Assembly: GCA_026545225.1 (NCBI GenBank)
Contig: CM048847.1
Span: forward strand, 5,642,001 to 5,706,000
Length of the DNA: 64,000 nucleotides
DNA from: Cornus controversa
Lineage: Eukaryota > Streptophyta > Magnoliopsida > Cornales > Cornaceae
Direction: 5' to 3'
Part shown: positions 45,960-58,992 of the stretch, piece by piece
Layout: the number at the start of each line of letters is the position of its first letter
Numbering within the stretch: position 1 is the stretch's first letter
Notes under the pieces: model-generated
What the model was told of the DNA's origin: nothing
The model's input: the letters and a program-made list of their open reading frames with translations, nothing else
Databases searched by the model: none
Program-made: the position numbers and the translations under genes

Positions 45960-47975
45960 TTGGTGTTGGAAAATGGAGCTTATGTGCTCAGTTAGGAGGA
46001 CTTTCTTAGGAGCATTATTCCTAGATTTGCGCTTTTGAGTGCACAAGTCCTTCAAAAATTTAGCATAGGAGGGAATTTGTCGAATAGCATCAAGGAGAGG
46101 GAGATTGATCTTTACTTGTTTGAAGATCTCCATCATGTCTTGGATTTTCTCTCCTTGCTTCCCAAAATGAAAAGGTTCCTTCAATCTTTGAGGAAAAGGA
46201 ACCGGAGGTTCAAAAGAAGTGTCAAGATTTGGATTTGATGATGACACAACTTCACTTGCCTTTCCTTTTGGATTTAATGGGATGTTATTCACATTTGGAT
46301 TTAAAGGAAACACTTTTGGATTTAAATGGGATTCTTTTGGATTTGCGGATTGCTCATTGAATTCCTTCTTCTTTTCCTCCCCTACCTTGGAATTGATGAT
46401 TTTACCACTCCTTAAGGTGGTGATTGATTGAACTTGCTCCGGAGGAGCATTACAAGATGAAGATGATGGATCTTCAATCAAATGAACACCCTTAGGATTT
46501 GCCACCGGTTGACTCGGTAACTTACCTTCCTCCCTTCTATTCAAGGCGTTAGCTAGTTGCCCAATTTGAGCTTCTAACCTAGCCATAGATTGAGCATTAG
46601 CTTCAAGCTTAGCGATTGATTGAGAATGAGTTTGCAATAAGCGGGTATTAGCCTCAAGATTGCTTATCACTCTTTCTTCAAAGCCTTGGATTCTCAGAGG
46701 AGGTGGTGGTTGTTGGCAATTGGATCTTTGATGGTAAGGTTGAGGATTCGGCCTATAATGAGGCTGTTGAGATTGGGAATTAAAAGAATTTTGCCCTTGA
46801 AAAGAGGGACTTGATTCTTGAGGTTTCCATGAAAAAGTCGGATGGTTCTTGTAACCAGGATTGTACGTGTTTGAATATGGATCATTCATTTGTTTAGAGT
46901 ACAAGGCATTCGCTTGCTCTTGAGCATAATCGGGAGATTACCCGGCAATAGGACAATCTCGCACGAAATGTGAAGTACTATAACAAAACAAACAACCATC
47001 CTGATTTTGAACAGGTTGGCTTGGAGTAGGCAGCCCATTTTTCATGATTAAATCCATTTTTCGGGATAGGGCTTCTACTTGCATGGCAACCTCATCTACC
47101 CGTGAAATTTTATGCACTCCTCTACAAGGTTGGGTGGCCTTCCCTTTCCTAGTGGAGGAGCGTTGAGCTGAATTGTTGCTTAGGGTTTGAAAAAGTTTCC
47201 ATGCTTCATTGGGGCTTTTCAACAGGTATCCACCTCCACACGCGGAGTCTATCATTTATCTATGTTGCTCACTCACCCCATCATAAAAGCTTTGCACTAG
47301 CTGCCATTTTGGGACAGCATGATGCGGATAAGATTTAAGAAGGTCTTTTAATCTCTCCCACGTCTCATGAACTTGTTCTTAGTCAATTTGGGTGAATCCG
47401 GTGATGGCTCTCCGAATATCACTCGTCTTTCCCATTGGGAAGTATTTTTTTAAGAACTCGATTTGCATCTCTGCCCAAGAATGAATTGAGTTAGGTTCTA
47501 AAGAATTGAACCAACTTCTAGCTTTATCTTTTAGGGAGAAGGGGAACATACGCAGCTTTAGATCATCCTCCGTAAAGTGTGGTACACGAATAGTGGAACA
47601 CACAGAAAGGAAGTAATCTAAGTGCCGGTATGGATCCTCATTAGGGAGACCATGGAAGCTATTAAGAAGATTGATGGTGGAAGACTTTATTTCGAATTGA
47701 TTTGCCGCTACATCCAGAAATTGGATACATGAAGGTACTTCAAATGTAGTCGGAAGGTAAAAGTCCATAAGCAACTCTCCTTGAGGAGGTGGAGGTGGAG
47801 GTGGTTGTTCATGATTAAAAGGAGGTAGTCCGGGAGGTTGTCTTTCATTTGGATCCATGTTTTCAGTCCTAGGCAATATAGGGTCCCTAGAGGTTCCTCT
47901 ACGTTGTCTAAGTGTTCTTTCAAGTTCAATATTACAAGGAAGCAAAGGAAGTGACAATGACCGTCTACCTAGCAT
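45960..47975 (-). pseudogene. B1 gag, single frame with three stops
   Basis: Starts MLGRRSLSLP (47975) after a leader of about 270 bases. Capsid motifs are DPYRHLDYFLSVC and FPFSLKDKARSWFNSLE; the zinc knuckle CLFCYSTSHFVRDC near 46948-46990 is intact. The C-terminal part is rich in Asn, Gln and Pro and has a repeated LNPK motif. TAA codons at 47379-47381, 47256-47258 and 46938-46940 are the only lesions; no frameshift. Packaging function may have been intact until recently. Confidence 0.9.
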
Positions 47976-48246
47976 GCATTAATAGTAGAACAACACCTCA
48001 ATACACAAAATAAATAAATTAAACAATAATATATACAAAAAATGAATGAACTCAAACCTACTAATTTTAGACTTTATACTCACAAAGGGTTCCAACTTTG
48101 ATCCTTTTAGATGCCCGCTATGTGGTATACCTAAAATCAAGAAATTTGAGCAATAAGAACAAAATATATACAAAAAAGAATGAAAGAATTTCTAGCCTAA
48201 GAATTAAACCAGATTTAATTTTTTAATGGCGACAATTACACCGTAG

Positions 48247-48264
48247 TCCCCGGCAACGGCGCCA
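48247..48264 (-). promoter_or_regulatory. B1 primer binding site, tRNA-Asp
   Basis: Sense TGGCGCCGTTGCCGGGGA, a full 18-base match to the complement of plant tRNA-Asp. Six bases from the 5' LTR. Confidence 0.9.
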
Positions 48265-48270
48265 AAATTT

Positions 48271-49708
48271 TGATGTGGTCGGAACTAAATTATATTGTAA
48301 GCTTAATTTTGTCCTTTTTATCAAAATATAATTTAACCACTCGCAAGAGCACGAATCTTTGTAGATAAGGTTCTATATAGAGGGTATCGATCCCACGAGG
48401 ACTAGTCGCAATTATCTTAAAGAAAGATAAATTCCACTTTAATCCTAAAAACAGGTTTTTGGATTTTTGTTTACAACCTATTGTATGAAAGTAATGACAA
48501 TAAAATTAAAGAGTAAAGGATGGGAGAGAGAACTAGGGTTGGTTTCCACTACTAGCCATTCACATGTTCATAAGTGTAACAAGCATGGGATTCATTAATT
48601 AAATGCCTAACAATGTCATTAGGCTTGTGACCTCAATGACATATCAAAAGATCAATGTGTGTGCTAACCTATCATAATCCATCTTCAACAAGCATAGCTC
48701 TTCAACCTAACTAACTACCTAATTACCCTACTCACTAAGTGAACCCTACATGCATCCAAACTACCTTGTCTTGGCATGGTCTATACAAGCAAACATCACA
48801 CATTCATTTAAACACCATTATCTAGCCATCATTTGCACTTCTTGTGGAATATGCAAATGTTGTGCATTCAAATGACAAAATCTACTCTAAGACAAGAATA
48901 AACTCCATATCAAATGAATATATAGAAGAAATGTATTTGTGTACATGATCACTAGGCTAAATAATCAACATTTAATTACAAATCCCAAGTGCTACAAGAA
49001 GGAACAAGTTTACATGGCTAGGGGTTGAAACCAACACCCTAGTAGAAGAGTTAGTTGCTCATGGTTGTCTTGCACTCTTCCATTGATGGAGAAGATGAAG
49101 CTTCTTGGTCTGGTTCAGCTTCTTCTCCTCTCTCCCGAATGTCTCTCCTCCTTGGTCTGATCTGTCTCTTTTAATATGATGTGTGTTGAGAGATATATGA
49201 GATATATGGCTCTTTTGTGGTTTTTGGCTTCCTTTTCAACCTTGGGGGCCCACCATATATATATACATATCAATATATACTTCTCTTATATCAAGAAGGT
49301 CCCCAAGGGTCTTGTTCAAGTCAGACAATCCCCTTAAGTCGTGCAAAAAGGGGGATTTTGTTGCAAGTGGGAGAGCAGGTGAGCAAGTGACCAAGTGGGT
49401 TCTGTAGAATCTCGATCAATCGAGATTGGATCTCGATTGATTGAGATTTCAATCAATCGAAATGAGATCTCGATCAATCGAGATTTCGATTAATCGAGAT
49501 CAACATCTCGATTGATCGAGATGCCTTTGGCTGCAATTTCTGATTTTTCTCTTGAACTGCAAAAAGCCTCAAACTTTGCTCCATTTACTCCAAGACCTAC
49601 AATACATCAAAAACACAAAAATACCGTAAACATATCTCGGTAAACGCAAAAGCGAAACTAACATATGCAATAAAGAGGGTTCAAATGCATAGAATTGAAC
49701 ACTTATCA
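48271..49708 (-). repeat. B1 5' LTR (1438 bp)
   Basis: Same length as the 3' LTR and almost identical. Confidence 0.95.
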
Positions 49709-49713
49709 TGTAC

Positions 49714-50116
49714 AAAATCAAATTTCATTCAACCTTATGCGAAAATTATGTCTATTTGATGCTCGGAAATAAGACTTCTGGTCTGTTTTCCAAAACGGGA
49801 TTAAGACTGTATTATACACAGATTTGGGCTTCAGGCCTGAAACCTTCTTAAGCAGCTGTAATTCTCTTGGACCTCTTCCTTGGGCTAATTTGAGTTGAAA
49901 TAAATGGTTGAATGGTTCCCTTTGATGTAGGCTTCATCTAACCATCTTGGATGTCTTCTTTAAAAGCCCAAAATCATGGTTTTGACTGAAATAATCATTA
50001 AGGCCTTGAAAATACAAAAAACACTAAAATGAAGTAAAATCACAAAATAATCTATCACTAAGAGAATAAAATACATAAGTTAAGAGGATAGAATGCGTAA
50101 CATTCAACGCCGATCA
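49714..50116 (-). repeat. A1 5' LTR, second part
   Basis: Resumes where 39433 stopped and ends CAACGCCGATCA; matches 24380-24768. Confidence 0.95.
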
Positions 50117-50121
50117 TGCAT

Positions 50122-51105
50122 GTCACAACATTTCAAGTATCATTCAACATACATCATGTTTACTCACAATAATGCATATATGTATATATATATATATATA
50201 GGGATGCATTAAACACATATCATGCTTCATAATTCAAATGAAGGCAATAATCACACGCTTGTCTCTCTCTCGAACTCAACCCGATATCCCACCATGATTC
50301 TTGACCGAATCATGAAACCGAGACACTTCCCACAACATTTCAAATTCCACCACTGAGTATTTATCTACTCCAAGGTGGATAGACTACCGTCACCGAGCAT
50401 TTACCTACTCCAAGGTGACTTGGCCCCCTTTTCTTTGAATTCTCACCTAGTATTTACCTACTCCAAAGTGAGCAAACCACAATCACCGAGTATTTACCTA
50501 CTCCAAGGCGATTGAGCAACCTTTTCAAAATCTTCACCGAGTATTTACCTACTCCAAGGTGAGAAAACCACCGTCACCAAGTATTTACCTACTCCAAGGT
50601 GATGTGACCACTCCAACGCCCTCACCGATGATTGTCCTACTCTAGGCAATTCAACCACACTTCCCCGTTTCCTCACAACGGCCCCAATATATGCATTTCG
50701 AACATATAAACATCAAGTATTTAATTTCATGCCTCACAATGCACATGCTAATTAATAAAACACGTAGCATGCATTTCATCTCCACAACACCACACATATA
50801 TTTACCTATACATATAAAACATAGTATACTACTCACATATGCTCACAAAACTTCACCTAAGCACATTTTAGTTATGCTTCACAAGTGCACACATTTTCTA
50901 TATAAAGATAGTATGCATTTAACACATTCAACAACATATAATACATACATGTTCAATATGACATATTTTCACATATGTGCATAAAATGTAGCATATAAGC
51001 ATACATGCGAATATCTCTCACATATTCACTCCTTTCCTCATGTATACTACATATACATACAAATTACATTTTAAAAACTAAAGAGAGATAGAAACTCACC
51101 ACATC
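50122..51105 (-). repeat. F1 LTR, second part, with hairpin array
   Basis: Continues 23276 (shared TGCAT). 50347-50646 is an array of six or seven GAGTATTTACCTACTCC units, each flanked by TCACC and GGTGA that can pair. The rest is AT-rich without ORF. Confidence 0.8.
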
Positions 51106-52541
51106 TGTAAGGCCCGGAATTTTTTGACTGGTTCCGGGTGGATTTTGACCGGATCTATTTTTTTGAATAAATTAATTTTGAAAAAAATTATGTGGATATA
51201 TATATATAAATGGAACTATATATATATATATATATATGTATAGAAGTGGATGTTTATATAAATGGGTATACATGTGCGTATTGTGTATGTATATTGGATG
51301 TAAGTGGAATAAAATACATGGAATACATGTATTGGGTGTATGGTGTTGTATATTATATATATATATATATATAATATGTGTGGACCAAAAGATAAGAAGA
51401 GGATAAGAAATGAGAGGAGGAGAGGGAATCTGCTGAAAAAGGAGAAAAGAAAAAGAAGAGAAAAAGAAAGAGGAAAAGGAGAGAGAGGAGGAGTCGGGGA
51501 GAGAGAGAAAACCGAGAAGAGGGAGAGGGAGATCGGGAGATCGAGAGAGAGACCGGGGGAAGAAGGGGCTGCCGATCCGGCACCGACGGTGGCCATGGCT
51601 GCCGACCGCGAACGACGGAGCTCCGGCCTGGACGACGGTGGCGGCTGGCTCGCGAGTGGATGGCTGCGACCGAGGGTTTCGCGAGGAGCTTCAGCTGGTT
51701 CGGTTGGGGGTTGTTTGGCCGTGGATAACAGCGACGGCACTCGGTGGCTCGGTGTTGGCTTGAGGTGGTCAGCTGTCACAGGAGGTTGGGTTTTGGTGTG
51801 ACGGCCGTGGACGGCAGCGGCCGTGTGGGCTGTTGGAGGTGCTGGATTGGGTTCTTCCATGTGGGTTCGGTGGTGGCTGGTCTATGGGTTATTTCAGTTG
51901 GGTTTTTGAATGAATTTCATGAAATGGTGGAGCTGGGTTTGGCTGGGGTTGTGGTGATCTTACATTGAGTTTAGTTAGTGATGAAGCTGGTCGATAGTGG
52001 GACTTCGGGTTCAGTTTGGATAGCCTGTTTGGTGGCCGGGTTCAATAGTGTTCGGTGAGATTGGCTTGAACAACTATGATGTTCACGGCGGTAGCAGCTG
52101 GCCGTGATGGTGCCGATGGGACTGACTGGCTTGGATCGTTGGGTCCGTTGAGGCGAGTTGATTGGGTTAGATTGTGAGTGAACTTGGCAATTAATGTTTG
52201 GACTCTGTTTGGCAACAAGATGATGGCTCGGTTATGGGTTATTTTGTCTTGGATTTGTAGAGCTTGTGGTGGCTGATTGGTGGATTTCCATTGGTTTGGA
52301 TTGTGGTGGTTTCGGTGGTGATTTTCATGGTTGTTGGCGTGGACTTGACACGGGACTTGACCGAACAAGGAAATGGACAGCTTGGCAAGCACGGGCTTAG
52401 TAAGAGCGGAACCTAAGGCAAGTTAATTCTTGCCTCTATCTCTATGTATATTTTAATTATGCTGATTAATTTTACATATGTTCTTAATTTAGTCATATGT
52501 GGCGTTTGCATATAAATATGTCCATATATATATATAAAGGT

Positions 52542-52577
<36 letters not shown>

Positions 52578-54670
52578 GTGGGATATGAGGATATATATAT
52601 GTGGGTAGATATATATATATATATATATGTGTGGGCTTGGAGGGTAAGAGCTTTGTTAAATTCAAATGCTGATTTGCATTGTTATATGCATGTTTAGGGA
52701 TTGAGCCATGTAAAGTATGCTAAATTATATATGTATATTTAGCTAGATGTTGCCTTGCATGCTTATATGATTCCTATGCATGAGTTGAGTATCCATAAAT
52801 ATATACGTGTTTATATATTGGTGCAGTGGTAAATGCATGCTAAATTGGTTATAGTATCGAAGGGCGGTGGAAAAGCATGAAGTATGTGAAATGTTATGTA
52901 TGTTTTGCTATCTATTTGGGTCACATGATATATATATACAGATATATATTTGCGTGATTGCATATGGTTGTAAGAATGCATGTGGGTTGCTCGTAGTAAA
53001 TGCATGATTGGAATGAAAGCATGATTATATTTATGCTAATATACGTATATATGTGATTATATGCAAGATGTGACATCTATATATATGTTGTATATGTGCA
53101 AATGTGATTATGAATGATTTATGTGAAAAGTGTGTTCATTGGTGAAAACGTGAAAATGTGGTGTTTATAGATTTATGCATGAAAGACATGACTTTCTTGA
53201 AAAAATGCATAAGCATGACGATTTCCATGATATGAGTGTGATGACATTGTGACAATCTTGAGGTGGAAAGAAAATGCATTGATTTGGCGAAAATGCATTC
53301 ATGGTGTGGATAAGTGCATTGATGTGATTATGTGCACTATTTGAAAAGCGAGTTTTTGGGGCGTGACAACATTGAGAATTAAGATGAGGGAATGGTCCCT
53401 AGGGTGAAAGACCCAAAACTTGGCCAAGAGGAGGTGTTCCCTTCGGGTTAGTAACCCGATAAAGCACAAGCAAAGTTTGGGTGCCGAAGAGACCCTTACT
53501 ATGGATGGTGTGATAAGCTTAGTCCCCATTGAATTGATTTCCGAAAATTTGTGGCGTGAGTTATATATACGAGATGTGACTGTCAAGTTGATATACATAT
53601 ATATACATATATATATATATATATCTATGTATATGCATTGAGGTGGAAAGCATCACGCATGATTTGAAAAACGTGATTGTTTATGGGTAAAAAGCATGTA
53701 TACATATCATGTAGACATGTAGCAATTTAATGTGCATTTATGCATGACTCTATGGATCTTGTTGAGTAGGTGATGTGATATTTGATCTACATTGTTCATG
53801 TAAATGCTTCTGTTCATATATGTTTTCTATACATAATGATGTTGGATGGGTATTGCTTTTGAACATGTTGTAAATGGTTTTCATAAGTCATGTATAGTTG
53901 ATTTAAATGTTCATAAATGCTAGGACTGCCATGTGCATTATTGGTTTATGTACGCTAGGAGGGGCATAACTTTAAATATGGTGATATATTTAAGTGCATG
54001 TATATTTTTGAGAATATGTGAGGATCGACCTGCTGCTGCGATGATAGTATGGTTCTACTTACCTTGTTGGGCCTTTGAGCTCACCCCCTCCCAGGTTTTG
54101 CAGGTATTGCTGATTACGGAGTCAGTTAGAGGACTCATGGTACCGGAGGCAGAGGTAGTAGTTAAATTCTTTAGAATTTAATGTATAACTAGGACATTGG
54201 ATTGATGTTCCGGATTTGGATTAGATGTATGCAGCGATTATATAGTTTCAGTTCCTGCAGATGTATTTCATTCATGTGAAGTATGTATATTACACGAACA
54301 TTCAAGGACTGAGACATGTATAATTTTGATTCTATTGTGCATGTTATAGAAATGCTGGGGGGACACGTGCCCAGAAGTGTCCATTTTTATTGTTAGATAT
54401 AAATGCTGGGGGGACACGTGCCCAGAAGTGTCCATATAAATTGTAAAGCAGGTGTAATATGCCAGGAGCTGATTATTTAGAATGGGTCATGCCCGATTTT
54501 TGTGAGAATCATTTGCAAGGGCCATTGATGATCTGAAGGGTGTACATATAGAATGCTTCCGCAATAGAATGGATTAAAATGAGATTAAGGTGTGGGAACT
54601 TTAGGTGAAATTACGGACTCACCCCCGTTTCCTTCGCTCCTAACCGGGTGTCGGATTTCGGGGCGTGACA
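51106..54670 (+). mobile_element. D2: solo LTR of family D (3565 bp), plus strand
   Basis: TGTAAGGCCCGG to GGGGCGTGACA with exact target duplications ACATC at 51101-51105 and 54671-54675. Opposite orientation to D1, D3 and D4. Same modules: TA microsatellites (51192-51240, 51355-51375, 52540-52577), a purine tract, a GC-rich zone, the GGCAAG hairpin (52417-52434), an internal LTR-end motif (ends 53368), the CGGGTTA hairpin (about 53447), the AGCTCACCCCCTC box (about 54075) and two GGACAC hairpins (54361-54382, 54412-54433). No coding domain. Confidence 0.9.
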
Positions 54671-54675
54671 ACATC

Positions 54676-55404
54676 CCACCCTTCTTACCATTCTAAAACA
54701 TGCAATACACAATCTTAGCTCTCACCACTTCACCCAAAACCCTAGAATCGACAAGTAGATGAGAAAGAACACCCCTACCTCGAAAATGAAGGTCTTCTAA
54801 GCACTTCTCAAAATCTCAGCAATGTCAACCTTGTTGAATCATGACTTTGTTCGGTTCAAAGGCAAGTCCTAGTCGTCCCCTACGTATCTCCCTTCTTCGG
54901 CGGAACGTGAATCACACCCAAAGACCTCCAAATCCTAGAGAGAAGGAAGAGAAAAGAAGTGGGAGCAATATAAAGAGAGAAACAGCCTTAAGTTATAAAA
55001 TATCTCTGCAAATTTGACCATTTAAGGTCCCTAGGTCACGAAAAAACCAAAATACCCCTAGGCCACTTAACGCACCTTCCCGGACTCGTTTTTCGATTCT
55101 GAAAACTCTTACGGTCTCAAAATCACTTCTTTAACTCTCTAAACATTTCATCTAAACCATTCTCAAAAATAAGTATTTTCAAGAATTTTTCGGATTCTCG
55201 GACCCACTTAATTTGCATCCTGGGCCCCGGTTTGACCAAAAAGTCAAACTTCTCCAATTCTCTCAAAAACTTTCCAAAACCTTAAAAATATTTTCCAAAC
55301 ATGTTTTCCACACTCAAAACATGTTAAACATCATTCAAAATGCATTTATGGCAATTATAATGCGAAAAAGGAAAAATCGGCCAAAATTGGTCACGACCTC
55401 TACA
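54676..55404 (-). repeat. F1 LTR, third part (U3 end)
   Basis: Begins CCACCCTTCTTACC as C does at 4757 and keeps CCCTAGAATCGACAAGTAG. It diverges from C after about 54790 and ends CCTCTACA near 55404 by alignment with the C LTR end. Confidence 0.65.
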
Positions 55405-57550
55405 ACTATGGATACCCTTTATTGAAAACATCCACACATAATTCCTTTTGAAAACACACAGTGGATACACATTTAGATTGATCAAAGTACATCATTCGAT
55501 TAAGCAAAACACATTTCGATTAGGCAAAATGGGAGTTTCGATCAATCGAAGTTTATGCTTGATCAAACTTGTATCGAAGTACTATCGAAATCCCACTGGA
55601 ATTGACCAACTTCTGTCGAACAATTTTTGATACTTCACCAATTAATTGAAGCCTTTCGATTGATCGAAAGCCTTCGAAATAGATTTTCTGCTGAAATTTC
55701 TAAGTGTCCATTCTCACGCTTTGGTCCCCATTCTCATCCTACAAAATCCTCATTTTTACTAATTCACCAACACAACCATTCTCACAAGTTTATACATGTA
55801 AAAATGAATCATAAATGCAAAATCATTGCTCACATCATCTAGCATTCACCATGCTCAAAACATACATATGAAGCATGAAATCATAAACATGTTCAAAACC
55901 ATATTAAAATGTACGCAATCATAAAGCATAATCACAATATGTTTTCAAAATATAACAAGTCTTATATATGTTCACCACATGCATATAGTCCACAATCTGG
56001 ACATGCATTCGAATAAAGCAATATAAGTCTTTAAATGAAACCGATTTCACTCCACGCCAACTCACTGTTGGGGAGACTCCATCACTACCTTTCAATTTTC
56101 TAAAAATAGTTAATACTCATGGGATGAGCTACAACAAGCTCAGTAGGAATGTCTAAAACACAATTCTGTAAGTTCTGTGAATATCATATAACATACATTT
56201 GCATTTAATCATGTTACATAAATATCCATAACCATATCATAAGCAATATATAATGCAATATGATATAAATAACTCCCTCATACTCTCCACACATCCAATG
56301 GGCTTCAATTTTATGGGCCACCCAATCCCACCTAACTGAGGCTCCCCTCATCGTAGGACTCCATTTTAGGGAGTATCCTCTTTCGTCTAATTTAAGCTCC
56401 AACCCGGATTACTCAATTGGGTTCCTTTACTGAATTACCCCACGAGGGTTCCCTTTATTGGATTACCTCACAACTCGTCAAGAGGACACTCCATCCAATT
56501 GAGCTCAACACCCTCACCGTGCTATTAAAGATGAATCCCACATGTTTATGCTAGCGTGTACATACAATTCAAGCAATGTAATACTAATTGTCATGCTTGC
56601 ACATTTTTCAAATAAACATCACATACTTTCACATTGAACACATATTGCACATTTCATATTACTTATATTGATAATTAAATATGCTTTCATATCCAAACAT
56701 GCTTTTAAAATAATTTATCAAATACATAAGTGTCACTTTCACAAATACACATGTATTCACATAATCCCTTCACAATTTAACCTCAACATGCTTATATAAT
56801 CATCTAAGGCAATTATAAACATGTAATTACATTATTTAACATTGATAATTCACTAAGTATTATACTCTAGCATGCTTTAACCTTGAAAGAAATCTAAGTA
56901 TACCCATATAACTAATTGGTTGCTATAAACAACTAATATACTCACAAAAATCTCGGATTCTATGGGTTGTACATCCCTACCTCAATTTGGAAAAGCTTCT
57001 CAATAATTTCTCTAAATTTCTCACTGAAATCAACTTCCTCTGAATTCAATTCCGAATGGATCAAACTCGAGCCCTCGATGCGTAGACCAACTATCTCTTC
57101 TTCGGCGCCTTCCAATTATCGCCTCAAACTTCTCAAATTCAATGGAGAAGGAAAGAAGATGATGTAGAGATATATCTATATCTATATTGCTCTCTCATGA
57201 CTGATGAAAAATGAGATAAATGAATTATGTATTCTTCTTTTCGCTATTTATAGACCTAACTCTCATATTTACAAAAATGCCACTAGTCAACTACTAAATC
57301 TTCTCGGGCTCCATTTTCACTTTCGGTAACTTCTATGGACCTGAAATTGATTCCATAGTGCATCAAATTTTTTATTTAAACTATTCTCAAAATTTGGTAT
57401 CATTCTGACACTTTCAGATTTTTCGAACCTACGGGACCCGCATCCCGAGCCTACCCGACCCAAAGTTTGGTGATCCAGTTTAGTGTCTTCTAAGCACACT
57501 AATACACTAACTTGGAGTCAACTACCCCAATGATCGAGAGAAACCATCCT
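55405..57550. repeat. H: older LTR-like block, family unresolved
   Basis: Non-coding, AT-rich. It repeats the module order of the other chromovirus LTRs: a CGATCAATCGAA palindrome group (55465-55690), a TGAGCT/AGCTCA hairpin (56125-56142), a TTACCTTTAC-like array (56395-56470) and a transcribed-looking tail (56960-57180). Neither boundary of an element is visible; D5 starts at 57551 after ATCCT. Either flank of the E/F1 element or the remainder of another LTR. Confidence 0.5.
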
Positions 57551-58694
57551 TGTCACGCCCCGATTCCAAGGGCCCAGAAATCGAGGGGTGACTCCGTGAG
57601 ATCACCCTCATGATATAACCATCACCTGATCATACAATCTCAATTTCTTATTATTTTCAAGAAAATTGGGTATCACCCATTTGAATAAATCAGATCCTGA
57701 TATGACATTCATACTTTAAATTCAAAATGGACACTTATGGGCACGTGTCTCCCATCATTCACATCTATAATTTCATAATGGACACTTTTGGGCACCTGTC
57801 CCCCCAACATTTATATCTTAAATTCAAAATGGATACTTCTGGGCACATGTCCCCCCAGCATTCCTACAACATGCATAATATAATCGAAAATATGTCTCAA
57901 TCCTTGAATGTCCGTCTCATATACATACATCAAATGAAATGTACAATTGGGATAAATTACCCAACATACAATGTCCAATTACATTTAATCCAAATGTATA
58001 ACATCTATCTAATATCCTGGATGTAAATCAAATTCTAAGGAATCTAATCACTACCTCTGCAGCTGGTACTATCAGTTCCCTAATTGACTCTATAATCAGC
58101 AATACCTGCAAAACCTGTGAGGGGGTGAGCTCAAAGGCCCAACAAGGTATGCCGAACCATACTATCACTGCTGCAGAGGGTCGATACTCACATATTCTAA
58201 AAAATATACATATTTAAATATATCAAAATATTTAAATCATGCTTCACCTAGCATACATGAACCAACAATGCATATAGCAAATCTAGCACATATGTACATA
58301 TAAGTCAATTACACATGATTTTTGAAATCATTTTCAACATGCTTAAAAGCAGTAAACATCAGGCATCAATATGTATATAGAACATATATGTCTAAGCATT
58401 TATATAAACAATGTAAATCAATTATTGCGTCTCCTACTCATCAAGTAGCAAAGCTCGAATGCAATCAAGATGTATTAAATCCGTACAACATGCTTAGAGG
58501 CATTAAGCACCCAATGTATATCATGTTCATTCACAAGCAATGCATATATAATAATGCGTTAAACACATAGCATGCTTCACAATAAATAATGTAAGCAAGT
58601 TCACACACTTCTCTCTCTCCCAGACTCAACTCGATACCCTAACATGATTCTTAACCGATCATGTGACCGAGACACTTCCCATAAAATTCCCAAC

Positions 58695-58992
58695 ACCGCC
58701 ACCGAGTTATCACATACTCCAAGGTGATTAGTTGGTTTTAGAATTCATCACTGAGTCATCACATACTTCAAGGTGGTTAGATAGTTTATCACCGAGTCAT
58801 CACATACTCCAAGGTGATTAAATGGATCATCACCGAGTCATCACATACTCCAAGGTGATTAAATGGATCATCACCGAGTCATCACATACTCCAAGGTGAT
58901 TTAATGTGTTATCACTGAGTTATCACATACTCCAAGGAGTTTACATCATTTTTAAGATTTTCACCGAGTCATCACATACTCCAAGGTGAATA
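58695..58992. repeat. Hairpin array in D5, about eight units
   Basis: Units GAGTCATCACATACTCCAAG flanked by ATCACC and GGTGAT (up to six pairing bases). Related to the arrays of F1 and C, absent from D1-D4. Confidence 0.75.

Larger units (their letters stand above)
39434..49708 (-). mobile_element. B1: young non-autonomous Athila-like element (10275 bp)
   Basis: LTRs of exactly 1438 bp each (39434-40871, 48271-49708) with about 20 differences by eye. Flanks TGTGC (39429-39433) and TGTAC (49709-49713) are a target duplication with one later change. A perfect primer site and a polypurine tract are present. gag, protease, the tail of integrase and ORF3 remain; RT, RNase H and the integrase core are absent through an in-frame deletion. 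It must therefore have been copied and integrated by another element's enzymes. Confidence 0.95.
23277..50116 (-). mobile_element. A1: Athila-like element with ORF3, three nested insertions
   Basis: Exact target duplications TGCAT lie at 23272-23276 and 50117-50121. Sense order: 5' LTR, tRNA-Asp primer site, gag, protease, RT, RNase H, a short remnant of integrase, ORF3, long 3' UTR, polypurine tract, 3' LTR. D3 (28780-32818), G (35509-36900) and B1 (39434-49708) are later insertions; without them A1 is about 11.1 kb. gag to integrase remnant is one reading frame with about ten stops and no frameshift. Most of integrase is deleted, so it could move only with proteins from another element. Confidence 0.95.
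22103..55404 (-). repeat. F1: chromovirus-type LTR, split by A1 and D2
   Basis: The parts 22103-23276, 50122-51105 and 54676-55404 are collinear with the C LTR (same order of GTGAGC hairpin, CGACCTACATG box, hairpin array, ACCCTAGAATCGACAAG box) and total about 2.9 kb. The sense strand starts TGTAGAGGTCG near 55404 and ends GGTGTTATA, a degraded GTTACA end. A primer site abuts the right place for a 5' LTR. No matching target duplication flanks it, as expected if it is one LTR of the element whose other end is left of the window. Confidence 0.75.

Noticed and set aside
38307..48264. tRNA-Asp-like sequences at 38307 and 48247
   Set aside because: Only the 18-base primer-site complement is present, not a tRNA gene.
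22103..55404. F1 as a simple solo LTR inserted in E
   Set aside because: Flanks CATGC and ACTAT do not match and a primer site abuts its inner end, as for a true 5' LTR.
58695..58992. CRISPR-like regular repeats in D5 and F1
   Set aside because: Units are contiguous tandem repeats with self-pairing flanks and no unique spacers, inside a plant LTR.
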